Part shown: piece after piece, positions 21,542 to 34,357 of the stretch
How positions within the stretch are numbered: position 1 is the first letter of the stretch
Layout of the letters: each line of letters opens with the position of its first letter
Source of the DNA: Cytauxzoon felis
Taxonomy: Eukaryota; Apicomplexa; Aconoidasida; Piroplasmida; Theileriidae
DNA length: 64,000 bases
Assembly (NCBI GenBank): GCA_020283715.1
Contig: JAIQCW010000121.1
Coordinates: 1 to 64,000, forward strand
Reading direction: 5' to 3'
Notes under the pieces: generated by a model
Told to the model about the DNA's origin: nothing
Databases searched by the model: none
What the model saw: the letters and a program-made list of their open reading frames with translations, nothing else
Made by a program: the position numbers and the translations under genes

Positions 21542-24500
21542 TTAATTACCCCTTAAATTATATCGTGTATTAGATTGTCTTCTTCGACTATTTGCGGCAA
21601 GTTGTTCCAAGCGCCTAGTATTCTCCAGTAATCTCATACTATATCTCTTTGGTTCTTGAACAATTGGCTGATGAACAGCCTTTTTATGCGATGTTGATCG
21701 ATGTCTAATACCATCATCCGATGAATAAAAATCTTCCTCATCTGAAAAATATTCAACCATTCTTCGAGATGGTTGTGTTCTTTTTGTTACTTCTGAAAAT
21801 TCAGTGTCTTTTTCATGATTAAATAGCTTGTTAACCAGGGGCCAAAGTAATTCGAGTATCTCTTGTAATTCATCAACTTGGTAAATCTCAATTGCATTCA
21901 ATTCCTTCTCAACCTCCTTAACCAATCTAACATAATCTGAGTTGGGTACATTATATTCTTTACAATTCTTAATCAATACTGAAAAATCAAAATAAATGCT
22001 TTTAGCTCTTCTATAATAACCATTTATTATACGATGCCTTATTATATCCATATAAAGCGGATACACTATGGACATATTGTACATTTTATTATCATCATGT
22101 TCATTAAATATACTAAATCTATCATTACTATAGAGAATTGATGGGGTCTGGATAATTTATAGACTTACAGCGTAATTTGTAAAAATTGTTCTTTTATATA
22201 TTCTGGTGATAAATTATCATTTAATTTCTTTATTATTTCCGATATAACCTCATTTTCTTCTTTAAATACGTTCCAAACTGACATCCACTGAATGTATTGA
22301 AATGAGAACGTGGTGGGAAAACTCACATGTAACGTCCCTTGGTTATCAATTTGAATTGAATTTGAACCGATTTCTATAATATCTTTAAGAATTAAATCAA
22401 TTTTTACATCTTTTAAATCCATATGTTCATCAAATGTATGATAATCTTTGACATCTGCTACACTAGACGTTGTCAACTGATCATTTGTATAGAAGTTGAC
22501 AGCATCGCCACTGGTTAGTATCGTTTGAGTATAAATTGACGATAATAAATCTCTAAATAATATCAATGGCATACCCAATGTATAATAAACTGTAATCGTT
22601 TGAATATTTTTAGAATCCTCATCGTCTCCCTCACTTTTGGATATAGAAACCGCCTCTAGTAAAAGTACAATAGCTACACTGGTTTCATCAAATGGTCCTA
22701 TGAATTGGTAATCTAAATCTTTAATAGTATATAAACATGGTAGATTATTAACAGCCCATAGATTGGCAACATTAACCAATGGATAATCAATAGTTGATAA
22801 GAGCACAACAACATCACCTATTTGTGGTATATATAAATTGCCAATCTTATCAGCATTAGTATCGTATAACCATTTTCTACTTGATAAATCCTCAAAAGAT
22901 GACGATGTAATATAATTTAAATACTTGGACATTTCAGTATTATTAAATACACAATCAACACATATAAATGAATCACAAGTTAATGGATCCAATATATTCA
23001 ATAATTCATATTGACCCCTGAAACTATTCTTCTTATAACACGCCAATGAACAAGGATAATGATATACATTCGTACATGTATTATTTGAACAATGTATCGT
23101 CGCAAAAATATCATCACAAAAACTACACCTTACATGAGATGCCCTCACCAATATCTCCTATAAAATATATTTATGTAATGATGTTATTGTTGTTAAGGAA
23201 GATATATAGCCTCTAGACATGAGGTTACAAGAAGCTCGCGTTCTCCTGCCGTCAGCTTCTCCACTTGAGGTCTTTCCACTAGGCGTGGAGCCTCTTCTAT
23301 TTAGTTGTCCCTCCGCTTCCCTGAGATCAGCTACGGGTTCCACTTGAGGTTACATCCAACACATCCTTAGCACCATCTTCCATCATTTCCATGATGGATG
23401 ATCCATCACAACCTTCATCACTACCCTCACCACGATCTCCGGGAGTGGCTCTACCCTTCAGGGATAGGTAGTTGGAAGAGGCTCCACGCCGAGTGGGAAG
23501 GAGAGTAGGATTGTAACCTCAGGTGGAAAGGACCTCGGTGGCAACTGCAATAATCCACAGCATATATTAGCATTATGTGTATATAACGTACTGGTAGGTT
23601 GAGTATTTTAGATTTGGTATGATCGAGTTTGAGGAAGCTGCATGCAACTAGGCATGATGAGTGTGTATATATACTGACATCTCCTTTGAATGTACCGATA
23701 CGTTTGGCTACTTCTGTTAATTCTTCTAATTGTGTGATAAATCTTCTAGGTATATTATATGGTCCTAATAGTATATTTTTTGATAGTATAGATCCTCCTG
23801 GATGTATTGAGTGTTTTTGTTTGAATAAGCTACGGCTTAATTTGAGTGATTGTAATCTACTGGTAACACCATGTGAATAATCTGTACTACCTAATCCACA
23901 AAAGACACAATAATTATCAATAGTTCTATTATTATTTATAATAAATCTTGTTAATATTATAGGTCCAATACTTGAGGTAATTTTTTTAGCTAAATCTAAT
24001 TCTTTATCTTTTTTATAATCTAGACTACCTCTTTTAGCTCTAAATGAGTATATATGTTCAGATTTATTAATATCATCATTAATATTTGTAATAATATTAT
24101 CTGTTATAGGTTCAATTATAATAGGTTTAGGTAATTGTTTAATTTCTTTTATAGGTTTTCTAATAGTATCAATAGGTCTATCAGGTAATACTTGTATAAT
24201 TTCTTGTTGCGGTCTAGATGATAATGGTAATGTATTTATAATATCACCAGATTCATTTATAATAGATTTAATAAATAGATCAGAATCTTTTAATAAATTA
24301 TATTTATTAATAATATCATCATAATTAGATAAATATTTACATATATTACAATCCATACCATTATGATAACATATATCTATCTTACCGGTATTATAAAGTG
24401 TTATAAAAGATTTAATTAATTGTAATGAATTATTAATTTGTATTTTATGTGCATTTATATAATCTATTATATTTGTATGATATGGTAATTTAATTAAGAC

Positions 24501-27350
24501 ATTAATTAATATATTATTATATATATATTCAAAATTATAATCTAATTTCATATTACATATAGTAGGTGATACAACCTCAATAGAATTTTTATCCTCATCT
24601 AATAATAAATGTGTTGGTGGTATACCCCAATATTGTATCTTATTATATGTACATATATCATCAATTACAATAGGTGGTGATGATGAATAACCATAATAAT
24701 ATCTACTCAATTGTATATTAGATTCTTCATAACCACCATATGCATTAGTAGAAAATGAATTTATATTACAATAATAATCATTATAACTACATTGATAATT
24801 TGGTGTCAATTTATAAATATCATCATCATATAATGTAAATATAGAAAAACAGCCATATTTCTGTGATGCAGCAAATATATGACCATGTGGATGCCATTGT
24901 ATATCTAACCATACAGAATGTGTACCACATTTTAATTTCTTTATTATATTACCACCTTCTATATCCAATATAAATATATTACCATCATATGTAGCTACTA
25001 CTATAATACAATCACATTTTGGATGTACTGATATACATGAAACATGATATGATATCTTACCATGTAATAAATCATTACATCTATTACCATTTATATCAAA
25101 TATTGATATACCAGAATATATCGTCTTCACATTTGTTATCATCTTCCGTATATTACTCTTACCAATTATACTATCAGCTATTATTATATATTTATCATTT
25201 ATACTCCATGATAAATTTACAACTATAAATAATTGACCACTATCCCTTAAACTAGGTTTAGAAGGAGGTAATTGAGGTTTTACCAAGTCTACATCACCTT
25301 TATCCTCAATTACCTGAAGATTATCTTCCCTCTTTGTATCAGTCGTTTTAAAGCTACAGTCGTTGTTATATTCCAGAAAAGATGTGGATACATGTGGTGA
25401 AGTAGGAATGTTATTTCCAACTTCAATATCTACATCTCTGGATTGTTTTCCAATATCACTTCGTTCATTAGTTCCATTTTTTTTCTTTCCACCACTACCC
25501 TCTTTCAAATTACCATTCCATTTATCCAAAGTCTTAGTAACAAGTTGGATACGTTCAAAATTTTCATTTTCTAGGTGCTTCCAGAGATATATCATGCCAT
25601 CGTCGGAAGCAGTGACAATTGTAAGAGATAAATTAGCAAAACATACATCAGGACTAGAATGATGAGAGTCAGTTATAGAGTTGAATAGTAGTGTATTGAA
25701 ATCACCTGGATCATTGTCGTGATTATAGTTACATACAAGATAGTCGTCATCCGTTATTATAATCGTACTCGATAATCTCCCAATCGGCATGTTGTATGAT
25801 GTCAATTTTAAATTATTCGGACGGTCATAATTATATACCATAGGTTTTATTTCCATAATAACATCCATTAAATATTTCTCAAAATCACTACAATTGTTCC
25901 TACCCCATATAAAAGAAATATTTTGCTGTACCCGATCCCCACTTAAATTATGGTGGTAATTATCCCCATTTATTTTATTATCCCTATATTTTTCATTTTG
26001 ACCATAGCCTTTATTAATGACATTACATTTAACACCATTACAAAATTTACACAAGTTTAGAAAATTTAAAGAAGTAGCGATGTTGACATCACAATGGCAA
26101 TATTTAATGTTGGAAGTAGATGACGAACTACTGCCTGAAGTAGAAAACTTGCCATCGACGTCCACAGTAAATAGACAGAACCCTGAGTTGTTCTTAAACT
26201 TACCATATAAAGTCTTATCATGCGATGAAGATGTATCATTTTTTATAAAATTTAATGCTATGGATACATCCAAGTCAATATCCAAATCATTTATTAAAGG
26301 TTCAATACCTAAGGCTACTAAATGTAAACCATTAGATAAACATGTCTTACTTAAATCATAGGCATTAATATTATGATTATATAAATCTACAGTATATAAT
26401 GGTGTTACAGGCTTATAAATATTAGAACCTGATGATGAAGTTAACAAATCGGTCATATTATAAATATATAAACGACTATTAGCATCTACTGATATTATTC
26501 TTGTATTATTCAGATTATCATTCCAATCAGATTCATATCCTCTACCATTTGTTAGTCTGGGTATAGTTTTTGTAAAACGTGCCCATAAATATTTAAAATT
26601 GATCTTAATAACTTTGTGAGGTCTATAAAAATTCCCATTGATCTCCCATAGCCATAATTCACCACCATCACAGGTTGATAAGATAAATACATTCGTATCG
26701 TGAACATCTATGGATGTTATACCACCTGTATGTTTCTTAAGGCTCATAATCAGTTTACAATTGTATGTATGCCATAATTTTATTATTCCCTCATCACCTC
26801 CTGTTATTATAACATCACCTGTCTTGTCAAATCTTAATATATGCACTTCCGGTGGCTCGTTATATGTCTTGCTCAGGTCAATCTCACCCAAACATAAATG
26901 ATGCCCCCAAACATTTATAGAACGTTTACAATATCTTAGAGATCTTATATAACAGTCACGAATGTATTCCTCATTACTACAAGACAAGAATCCTAATCGA
27001 CGCTTCAATAATTGGTGATATATACTCTTAGATCGACGTCTAGGCAATCTAGACCACATACAATACTTTATACCCTTCCTTCTAGAATTTAATTCATCTG
27101 TACATCTATTCAATACATCATATGTATCAAATCTACTCGTGTCATCCTGTAGACATCGCAAATAGTCACACAGCACTGATGATATGACATCAGATACCTC
27201 ATTCGCTACATCTCCATCAGTTAAATCACTAGATTCAACCTCAACACGACGTCTTTTTTTATTATTCAAGTCTATATGCCTCTCACATACCCATTGTAAA
27301 TGCCTCAGTACCACATCCACCAAGGGACCGTTATCACACATGGATTTCAA
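21542..27350 (-). CDS. BRWD/PHIP-type protein: WD40 repeats, extended PHD finger and bromodomain
   Basis: One gene of about 1,800 codons. The first exon (27350-23592) encodes a WD40 propeller: VHILRFDKTGDVIITGGDEG then IIKLWHTYNCKLIM, ITSIDVHD, ELWLWEING, DGMIYLWK and later DIQWHPHGHIFAASQ. It ends in the first half of an extended PHD finger (YCVFCGLG; THSSCLVACSFLKLD). An intron at 23158-23591 joins NLP to EILVRASHVRCSFCDDI, the second half of the finger (CSNNTCTNVYHYPC). A second intron (about 22127-22167) leads to a bromodomain: VYPLYMDIIRHRIING, YYRRAKSIYFDFSVLIKNCKEY and NVPNSDYVRLVKEVEKEL. A Ser/Arg tail ends the protein. BRWD/PHIP proteins read histone marks. The 434-nt intron holds a modular repeat. 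Confidence 0.8.
23221..23541 (-). repeat. Modular palindromic element, copy 3 (intron of BRWD gene)
   Basis: Carries two stacked left arms (TCCTGCCGTCAGC then CCACTAGGCGTGGAGCC), the inner modules, a degenerate spacer with ATCATTTCCATGATGGATGA, and a right arm GGCTCCACGCCGAGTGGG. Lies inside intron 23158-23591, between the two halves of the extended PHD finger. Confidence 0.85.
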
Positions 27351-27545
27351 TGAAAATACAAAACAAATTATGAATCTGACATTGCGAAATTATTAAATTA
27401 ATTAAACTTCATTTGAATTTTACTGGTGTAATTTCACTTGTGTCATGTATATACGATGTCTTCATCATCCACACTTACGTCCTATAGAATCACTATTTTT
27501 ATTACTTTCATCAAACATCTTCTCTGGATAACATGTGGATCTTCA

Positions 27546-28877
27546 TCACTGGATTAGGTTAAAGGGTATACATTTGCAAATTTTCGTTCTGGCACTGCTA
27601 TTGGAATCCATATTCTTCATTGATCGCGACGATGTGACACGGGAGATTGAGGATATCTTATTCATTATTTTTGGTACACTCAGTCTGTATTCCATATCCA
27701 GAACTGTTTGCTGGTCTGAAAGGTAATGATATATCATTGTAATTTTCAACTTACATTGGATATACATGCGATCCTCAACGGCGTTCATACCTAACAATGT
27801 ATCTTTAACTCTCTCGTAAAATGCATCTGATGCGAACTCCATATTGCGATGCAAAGATTCATCTGTGTTGTATTATTCATTTTCTAACACCAACTCACTA
27901 CTTATCCATGGATGAGATAGAGCATCGGCTGCTGATGGACGTAAATTGGGATCAATTTGTAGTAATTCCATACATAACCCAATAGCCAGCCTTCTATTAT
28001 CCTCAGATTTTATAATAGGCGTTGGTAAATCCCAATTTATATCACCATGGACAATATGGTTTGTATATTTATCCGATGTATATAAGGGTACACCGTACAG
28101 CATGGTATACAAAATTACACCACAAGGCCATATGTCACTCTTTCTGATATTTATAATATCAGTCTTCTGACCGACAATTTCCGGTGGCACATAATGCAAT
28201 GATTGTTGTATGAACCCAGGGTACTTCGATATATCTTTCAAATTCACGCTGTATCTAAATGGTGATATGGATCCGTGACCCTAAACATACTTGAAACCCT
28301 TTAGTGCAATGTTACTATTATCATTGTCCATAAATACGATGTTATTACTACTGACATTCCTATATGAAGGTAAATGTATATATCTATCCATCCTTGAAGT
28401 ACCTATGTATAATATTCTTTGCATGCAGTCCTTTCAGAGCGGTCAGTATTTGTCTAGTATAACTCACAAGATCATATTCACTATATTTTACCCCATTTAT
28501 AATACCCGTAGAGAGAGTATCTCCACTAAAGAATTGATATTCCATACTCACTCATCCACTCACCTATACTTCTCCATTATATAGTATATGTAGTACTTTT
28601 CAAAATAGCAGTCTAGAAGTTTCAACACATTCTGTAATTCATTGATTTTATAGCGCTGAATCAATGAGTATTCATGATTAATCATGTTAACATTGTCGGA
28701 ATTCGATGGGTAGATTTTTACTATATATAATCTACCGCTCTTGTACTCCGTACATAATCTAATCTGAGATGATTCCTGAAGTAAATAAGACAATCAAGAA
28801 TAAGCAAAACAAACGCCATTGTTTATACATGTTCCAAGTTTGAATTCATTTTGGAATTTACTATAAGTGGTTCCCAT
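27546..28877 (-). CDS. N-myristoylated CDPK/CAMK-like pseudokinase
   Basis: The start at 28877 opens MGTTYSKFQNEFKLG, an N-myristoylation signal (Gly2, Ser6) leading into the kinase N-lobe (LGTCINNG ... GRLYIVKIYPSN, with the VAIK Lys). Several 36-43 nt introns restore the fold: the hinge YYIMEKY, LVSYTRQILTALKGLHAKNI, the catalytic loop IIHRNVSSNNIVFM, and IALKGFKY where active kinases have DFG. Then VPPEIVG, SDIWPCGVILYTMLYGVPLY and LQIDPNLRPSAADALSHPWI. HRD Asp is Asn, the loop Lys is Ser, and the DFG Asp is Gly, so catalysis is not expected. Overall resemblance is to calcium-dependent or CAMK kinases, but no EF hands follow; a short basic, Ser-rich tail ends at 27546. Probably a membrane-tethered scaffold or allosteric partner. 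Confidence 0.75.
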
Positions 28878-29302
28878 TGTTCATAACTCAGTGTAGGACT
28901 CGGTGCAGGATGTTGAACAAGGATAACATTTAACATATAAAATTTATAATACAGTATGAGAATATTTAAGATGCAAATGCTTTCTTAGTGCAATTTTAAC
29001 GGCTTAATTTACAATTTATGCTTATTTATACATTTATGAAACAGTTAACAATCTCATGAACCGATGTCGATGTCGTGAGTAAACCGGTAAACAATTCACA
29101 ACTTTTTATATAATTGTAAAAAATATGTAATATGAATGTATAAGAATTAAAATGCATCGAGAAGTATGCAGTGGAATCGAGTTTTGTGTATATTTAAGTG
29201 ACTTCGATGCATCTCCGAGTGCACTAGACACATGATATATAATTTATAATATATTTGACACAAATGTTAATAATAGTTTAAATTTTAATTTATAAAATAA
29301 AA
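28878..29302. other. Divergent intergenic region, pseudokinase / UTP15
   Basis: AT-rich, no convincing coding frame and no repeat element. It is the shared upstream region of two divergent genes, so promoters are expected here, but I see no recognisable motif. A GCATCGA / TCGATGC pair lies at about 29154-29215. Confidence 0.5.
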
Positions 29303-31273
29303 ATGGGTGAATATATTAAACTTTCAAAAATTGAAAGTTTACGTGAGTCTACCACTGTACCTATAGAGTATAATAAGCGGGTTAAGAGTTTCTTTAAATG
29401 GCTGAAGGTGATATCTACCGGTAAGGAATCATCTTCTATATCGCATTTACGACTTTCTGATTCCGATTCTTTACTCGGAATCACATTCAGCACCAAGGTT
29501 CGTTGAAGGAGTGTGATCATGTCTGAAGGAAGTTATAAAGTTAACAGTTGTTGATCATATTTCCTTTAGATATAATAATTTTTAATCCTCCTGTATATAT
29601 ACTTCTATTTTCTTAACATTATTCCTTTAGGTTGTGTTTTATAATTATGATATGAGGAGTGTAGAGTATACGTTCAATACATCGAATGATTATGTGCGCT
29701 GCGCGTCATTTCGTGGAGATTCTAAATTAGCAGCGATTTCTGATGATTCTGGGAGGATGTATATAGTAGCTTTGCCTTTAAAGTCAATTTTACGTCGCTT
29801 TAACGCACATGAATCATCGATTTATACGCATGAGTTTTCAGTTGATAAAGTGCATTTGATGACAGGTAGTGATGATTCTAGCGTTAAATATTGGGATATA
29901 AACAATGAGGACTGTATATGTACATTGAAAGGTCATAATGATCGCGTACGTACACTATGTAACCTGAGTAATGACCAATCATTATGGATAACCGGTTGTT
30001 ATGATGGTATGGTACGTGTCTATGATATCCGTTGTCCAGAGGATCCAATCACAACATTAAATCATGAAGTACCAGTAGAACATGTCAATATATCTAAATC
30101 GGGTTTATCATTAATAACAACTAGTGGAACATCGGTTAGCATTTACGATGTATCATCTGGCATGAAGTTGATCAACAAATTGACACCTCATGTTAGAGGT
30201 ATCTTAAGGTCATTCATATGTGAAGAAACAAATTATATAATCACAGCGTCCCTAGACGGTACCGTTAAATACAATGGACAAGATGACTCCAATGGATATA
30301 TACCTCATCACATTTATAATTATGAAACATCAATAACATCCTGTGATGTCAAGTCTGATGGACGTTTATTAACTGTTGGTTTAGTAACCGGTGAATGGTT
30401 GATAAGGCACAATGATAAAACGGAGTTGATTCAAGACACCCCAACCAAACATACACCCGTCACCGATAAGAAAATCGATAATGAAATCTTAGAATATAAA
30501 AATGTAAAGTTAGGAGTCTTGGATAAACTAATTAAAGGCTTCAAATATCAAGCAGCACTAGATCTATCGCTAACACTCACGTAAGTATAATAAACAGAAA
30601 GAGTAAATTTATTGAGATTCACCTCTTACTGTACCAGTGGTTCGATCCTTATCATTTCAACTTGAGGTCATTCCACCGTTGGTCTTGCAGACAGCTCTTC
30701 TATTTACTTCCCCCTCCGCTTCCCTGAGATCAGCTGTGGGTACTCCACTCGAGGTCTTGTACTCGTCCACTTACATCCTCACTATCACCTCTGTCACGAT
30801 CTCCGGGAGTGGCTTTACTCTTTAGAGATATGTAAATAGAAGAGCTGACGGCAGGACGACCTCAGGTGGATGCGAGTGATAACAAAAGACCTCAGGTAGA
30901 GGTCTATCGGAGTACAACACTATTTTTATCATTCTTATGTTTATTTTATAGACCGGCGCATGTATTTAATTTGGTGGAGCTGTTGATATTGCGTGGGACG
31001 TTGGGTACGGCAGTGAAGGGACGTGACGAGCAGACGATATTACCAGTGTTGAGATTTATAACAACACATTTGAATAAAAAGGTGGAGAATACTCATATAA
31101 TATTGGAATTATTACATTCATTATTGGATCATAACCAATGGTTACAGACATGTACAGATACGACTGTAATTAATGAACTCAAGAAATTACCAACGAAAAT
31201 CAATAATGAATTATATCAACACACAATTTTATTAAGACTGAAAGGTCTATTGGATTTAATACTCTCACAATGA
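29303..31273 (+). CDS. UTP15: UTP15 homologue, small-subunit processome WD40 protein
   Basis: Three exons with introns at 29498-29630 (133 nt) and 30581-30950 (370 nt). The protein is about 490 residues. WD repeats run from residue 65: ASFRGDSKLAAISDDSGRMY, LRRFNAHESSIYTHEFS, SSVKYWDINNEDCICTLKGH, DRVRTLC ... MVRVYDIRCP, and SVSIYDVSSGMKLINKL. The UTP15 C-terminal domain follows (VKLGVLDKLIKGFKYQAALD, then after the second splice PAHVFNLVELLILRGTL and AVKGRDEQTILPVLRFI). UTP15 belongs to the t-UTP complex in pre-18S rRNA transcription and processing. The long intron contains a modular repeat in the opposite orientation to nearly all other genic copies. Start chosen at the only ATG ahead of the first exon. 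Confidence 0.88.
30656..30905 (-). repeat. Modular palindromic element, copy 4 (intron of UTP15)
   Basis: Left arm GTCTTGCAGACAGCTCTTC, right arm GAAGAGCTGACGGCAGGACG followed by ACCTCAGGTGGA. Intact inner modules. It is the only single genic copy whose coding-like sense is opposite to the host gene. Lies in intron 30581-30950. Confidence 0.85.
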
Positions 31274-31332
31274 ATCGCCTTTTAATATTTATAAATGTTG
31301 AAGATGTGCGTTTCCATAGATTATTCAAACAT

Positions 31333-31400
31333 CTTGTTCCCACTTGACAATACATCTTAGGTCATTTCACTATGGGTCACGCCTTCTCTATTTACCACGT
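31333..31400 (-). repeat. Degenerate element fragment, copy 5
   Basis: CCCACTTGACAATACATCTT, then GGTCATTTCACTATGGGTCA and CGCCTTCTCTATTTACC recall the left arm only; the rest is absent. Sits between UTP15 and the truncated tandem-repeat gene. Confidence 0.5.
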
Positions 31401-31560
31401 AATCACTTTTCGTAAATCACCTACCGTACTAAACATAAATTATAACCGAAATGTAGTATTGTTTTAATTTTATAGAATTATATTCGATATTTATAATAAT
31501 TATTATTATATTCATGTGGGGAGTTTTACCGTAGTTGTAGAATATATCTATATTAATTAA

Positions 31561-33633
31561 AATCACTGGAAATTAATTGTATGTGTTTATAAAGCTGCAA
31601 GTACTCAAAAATATTATCAAAGAGGGAATACGTGGGAGCAAATACCGGGGCTGAATGTAGATCCAGAAGGTAAAAATGCTGGTAGTAAACTTAATAGTCA
31701 CCTTGAAGGTCTCAAAGATAAATACGAAGTTAAACTTGAGAAAGAGAATGATTACAAAGCACGTCCTACTTCCGGTGATCAGAATATTACTGTTACAGAA
31801 GTAAATCCTGATGCCGGGAACAAATTTAAAGGTTTTAAACATGACATTCCAGAAAGACAAAGGATAAATCGCATAACAATCCATGGTTACGTGACTAATC
31901 GAATTGAAAATAGTGTGCTTACTAGTTTCCCATTTAGTACTGGTGGAGGTGTATTCGTATATTTTGAAATCAGTGATACCAATAATACTAAACCTCTGTT
32001 GATATGTTTATCTGACACCGGTAGCCAAAGTTCTGGTAATAAATGGTATAAACGTATAAGTGCAACAACATGGCAGCTAGAAACTACTGGTTATGAAAGT
32101 ATAAATCCAGGGCCCTCAATTGATGATGATCTTAAACAAAAACTCGAAGGAATTAAAACTACACTTGATACCCCTGCAGGAACAGATAAAGGTTATACTA
32201 TACCGAAACTTATTGTAAAATTGGATTATGCTGCAAAGAGTACGGGAACTTCTGATACAATTACATATCGGACCGGTGATAAACAAGTTATCGTTACACC
32301 AGTAACTCAGCAAGCTGGTGTAGAATACAGGGGTTTTAAACATGACGTTGGTTCTGGAACTATAGATAATGTTAAAATACATGGAAATGGGATAAGAGAA
32401 ATTAATGCGACTGTACTCGCTGGTAAACAATACGTATATGTGTATTATGATAACAATGATACTGAACTTAAAAAGCCGTATTTAATATGTTTACAAAATT
32501 CTGATGGTAGTACTAAAACATGGTATAAACGTACGAAGAATGAAACTGGAGGATATACATGGAACCCTGCGTCTGAGTTTGGAAGTGAAGATCCAGATAC
32601 TATTACCACCGCATTTACAGGAAAACTCAGTCAAATTAAAAGTGACCTTAATCCAGATACAGGTTATACTTCACCGGCATCTATTGATATTGATGCAACT
32701 GTAACACCTACTGATGCAGCTGTTGGTAAGGAAGCACTTTATGGAATAGGATCTAATCAAATTAAAGTTTCTAAATTGGAGGGTTCTGGTAGTAATGGAG
32801 TTCCACAACATTATGTTAGATATAAGCATGAACATACGACAAGTGGTACTACATTCAACTTGTCTTCAGTTAAACATAACGATCAGGAATTAAAGGGTAT
32901 AGTAACTACTCCAACTCAAGGTGTTAGAGCAGTTTATGTATATTACCGTAGCAGCGGTCAGGATGACCCTAATCATGAATTTCCTCTAATTGTTTGTGTT
33001 AAGAAATCAGCCACTGATCATCCATACTATAAGAGAGGGAATACATGGACGGAGGATTCTGCTATAACTGATGATCCAGATACCTCAGCTGCCGGTCAAA
33101 CAGGTCGTCCACTTGCAACCACACTTGGACAACTCAAAGATAAATATGAAATTAAGCTTGAAGTAATTAATACCACTAATCCATACAAAGGAAGTCCTCA
33201 ATCTACTACTGTTGATATTACTGTGGGCACAGAGAATGTAGGAAATTTCAAAGGTTACAGCCATTATAAAACGGGTATCGTTATGGAAATAAATAGGATT
33301 ACACATTATGGTAGACCAATCGGTAGAGGTATTCCGGAATTGGATAAGAATCTTACTATAGAAATTGCTACCGGAAATAAAGTATGGGTATTTTATCAGA
33401 AGGGTGATTCTAATCGTGATAAACCTCTACTCTTATATTTTAAAAAGAATGGTGCTACGGCTTCAAATAATTGGTATGGTAAAGGCAAGAAGTGGGAACT
33501 ACATAAGCATATGAAAGATATAAATGCATCAGATAATCTACCAGCTACCGATAAGCCTAGAATTGCTTCTAAGCTTAATGCTATATTAAGGAGATGGGGT
33601 GGATTTAAGGAATTGAAACATTCACTTTATTAA
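31561..33633 (+). pseudogene. Tandem-repeat secreted-type protein (WYKR repeat family), 5' end missing
   Basis: An open frame of about 690 residues made of roughly five units of 145-168 residues. Each unit shows VYVYY or similar, then a PL(L/I)(I/V)C(L/V) strand, a Trp/Tyr-Tyr-Lys-Arg motif (YYQRGNTW, WYKRISATTW, WYKRTKNETGGYTW, YYKRGNTW, WYGKGKKW near 31609, 32044, 32521, 33025, 33473), then LxxKLxxIK and KGFKHD-like ends. The frame begins mid-unit just after a TAA at 31558-31560, with no ATG and no signal peptide, so the first half-unit and leader are missing or lie in an unseen exon. The repeat type resembles large secreted families I associate with Theileria equi-like genomes (from memory). 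It may be a truncated paralogue or a live gene with a cryptic first exon. Confidence 0.5.
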
Positions 33634-33826
33634 TTTTAAATTTCTAAACTTTCCCTCCACATTTCAACCTTACCGACATATGCAATTGCAATTATGATAC
33701 AGTGGTTGGTGATAAAGGACCAGGTGGTAAATGGGAGGGTGATAGGGAGTTTTGGCATCATCAATGAGGGGTTTGTTATCCCTTCTATTACAGTAATTGA
33801 GGTTTAATTGGAATAAAAATCCATAG

Positions 33827-33957
33827 GATTCGCGGGAGCCGGTGCACAAATTCACCCACAAAATGGAAATGATTTCTTTAAAACTCCTGCAGATGGAGGA
33901 AAAATTAACTTTGGAAATGCAAATGCTGCTAAAGCGTTCAACGACAATAAGACGTAA
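33827..33957 (+). pseudogene. Possible last-exon remnant of a secreted-family gene
   Basis: After a TAG acceptor-like site near 33826 an open stretch reads GFAGAGAQIHPQNGNDFFK, continues through KTPADGGKINFGNANAAKAF and ends at TAA (33955-33957). The composition (Gly, Ala, Asn rich, no AT-driven Asn/Lys/Ile runs) is unlike random sequence of this region. No ATG or upstream exon is found. It lies 200 bases after the tandem-repeat frame and just before a modular repeat, so it may be the tail of a paralogue broken up by rearrangement. Weak call. Confidence 0.25.
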
Positions 33958-34027
33958 TTTAATGTATTACTCACCACATCGTATTTCGTCTCGCAAAGAG
34001 CTTCTGATAGACGTCCAATGTTAGTAT

Positions 34028-34280
34028 TCCACCTGCCGTTCGACCTGAGGTCGTCTTTCAGACAACTCTCCACTTGAGGTCCATCCTGCCGTCAGCTACC
34101 TTATTTACTTCCCCCTCCAGCTCCCGTAGATCGCTTCCAGGTAGTCCACCTCCACTTGGGGTTAGATCCACTATACCTTCTTCTTCGCCACGATCTCCGG
34201 GAGTGGCTTTACTCTTTAGAGATAGGTAATTGGAAGAGCTGACGGCAGGACGAGGAGATGCAGGATGGACCTCGGTGGAG
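34028..34280 (-). repeat. Modular palindromic element, copy 6 (intergenic, symmetrical arms)
   Basis: Clean example with matching arms: GGTCCATCCTGCCGTCAGCT on the left and AGCTGACGGCAGGAC...GGATGGACC on the right. The inner left module is the alternative version CCAGCTCCCGTAGATCGCTT, and the right module is CACGATCTCCGGGAGTGGC. Confidence 0.85.
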
Positions 34281-34357
34281 AATACAAGGAAAGAACCTTG
34301 AGTCTAGTGCCTATGGAACTGGAATAAAATATCTGTGAGGATATGAAATTATTTATT

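Noticed and set aside
21542..23151. Separate PHD-bromodomain gene
   Set aside because: Its first zinc-binding half lies in the upstream WD40 exon and phase-compatible splice sites join them, so it is treated as one gene.
25019..25228. Short Tyr/Leu-rich plus-strand frames within the BRWD gene
   Set aside because: AT-rich antisense noise opposite a well-supported WD40 coding region.
27700..27770. SNF1/AMPK-like stretch (KITMIYHYLSDQ) in the pseudokinase tail
   Set aside because: It is exactly the translation of a 39-nt GT...CAG intron-like segment, so the similarity is probably chance.
30645..30665. GGTTCGATCC, similar to a tRNA T-loop box
   Set aside because: No matching acceptor stem, anticodon loop or A box around it; it lies inside the UTP15 intron next to the element.
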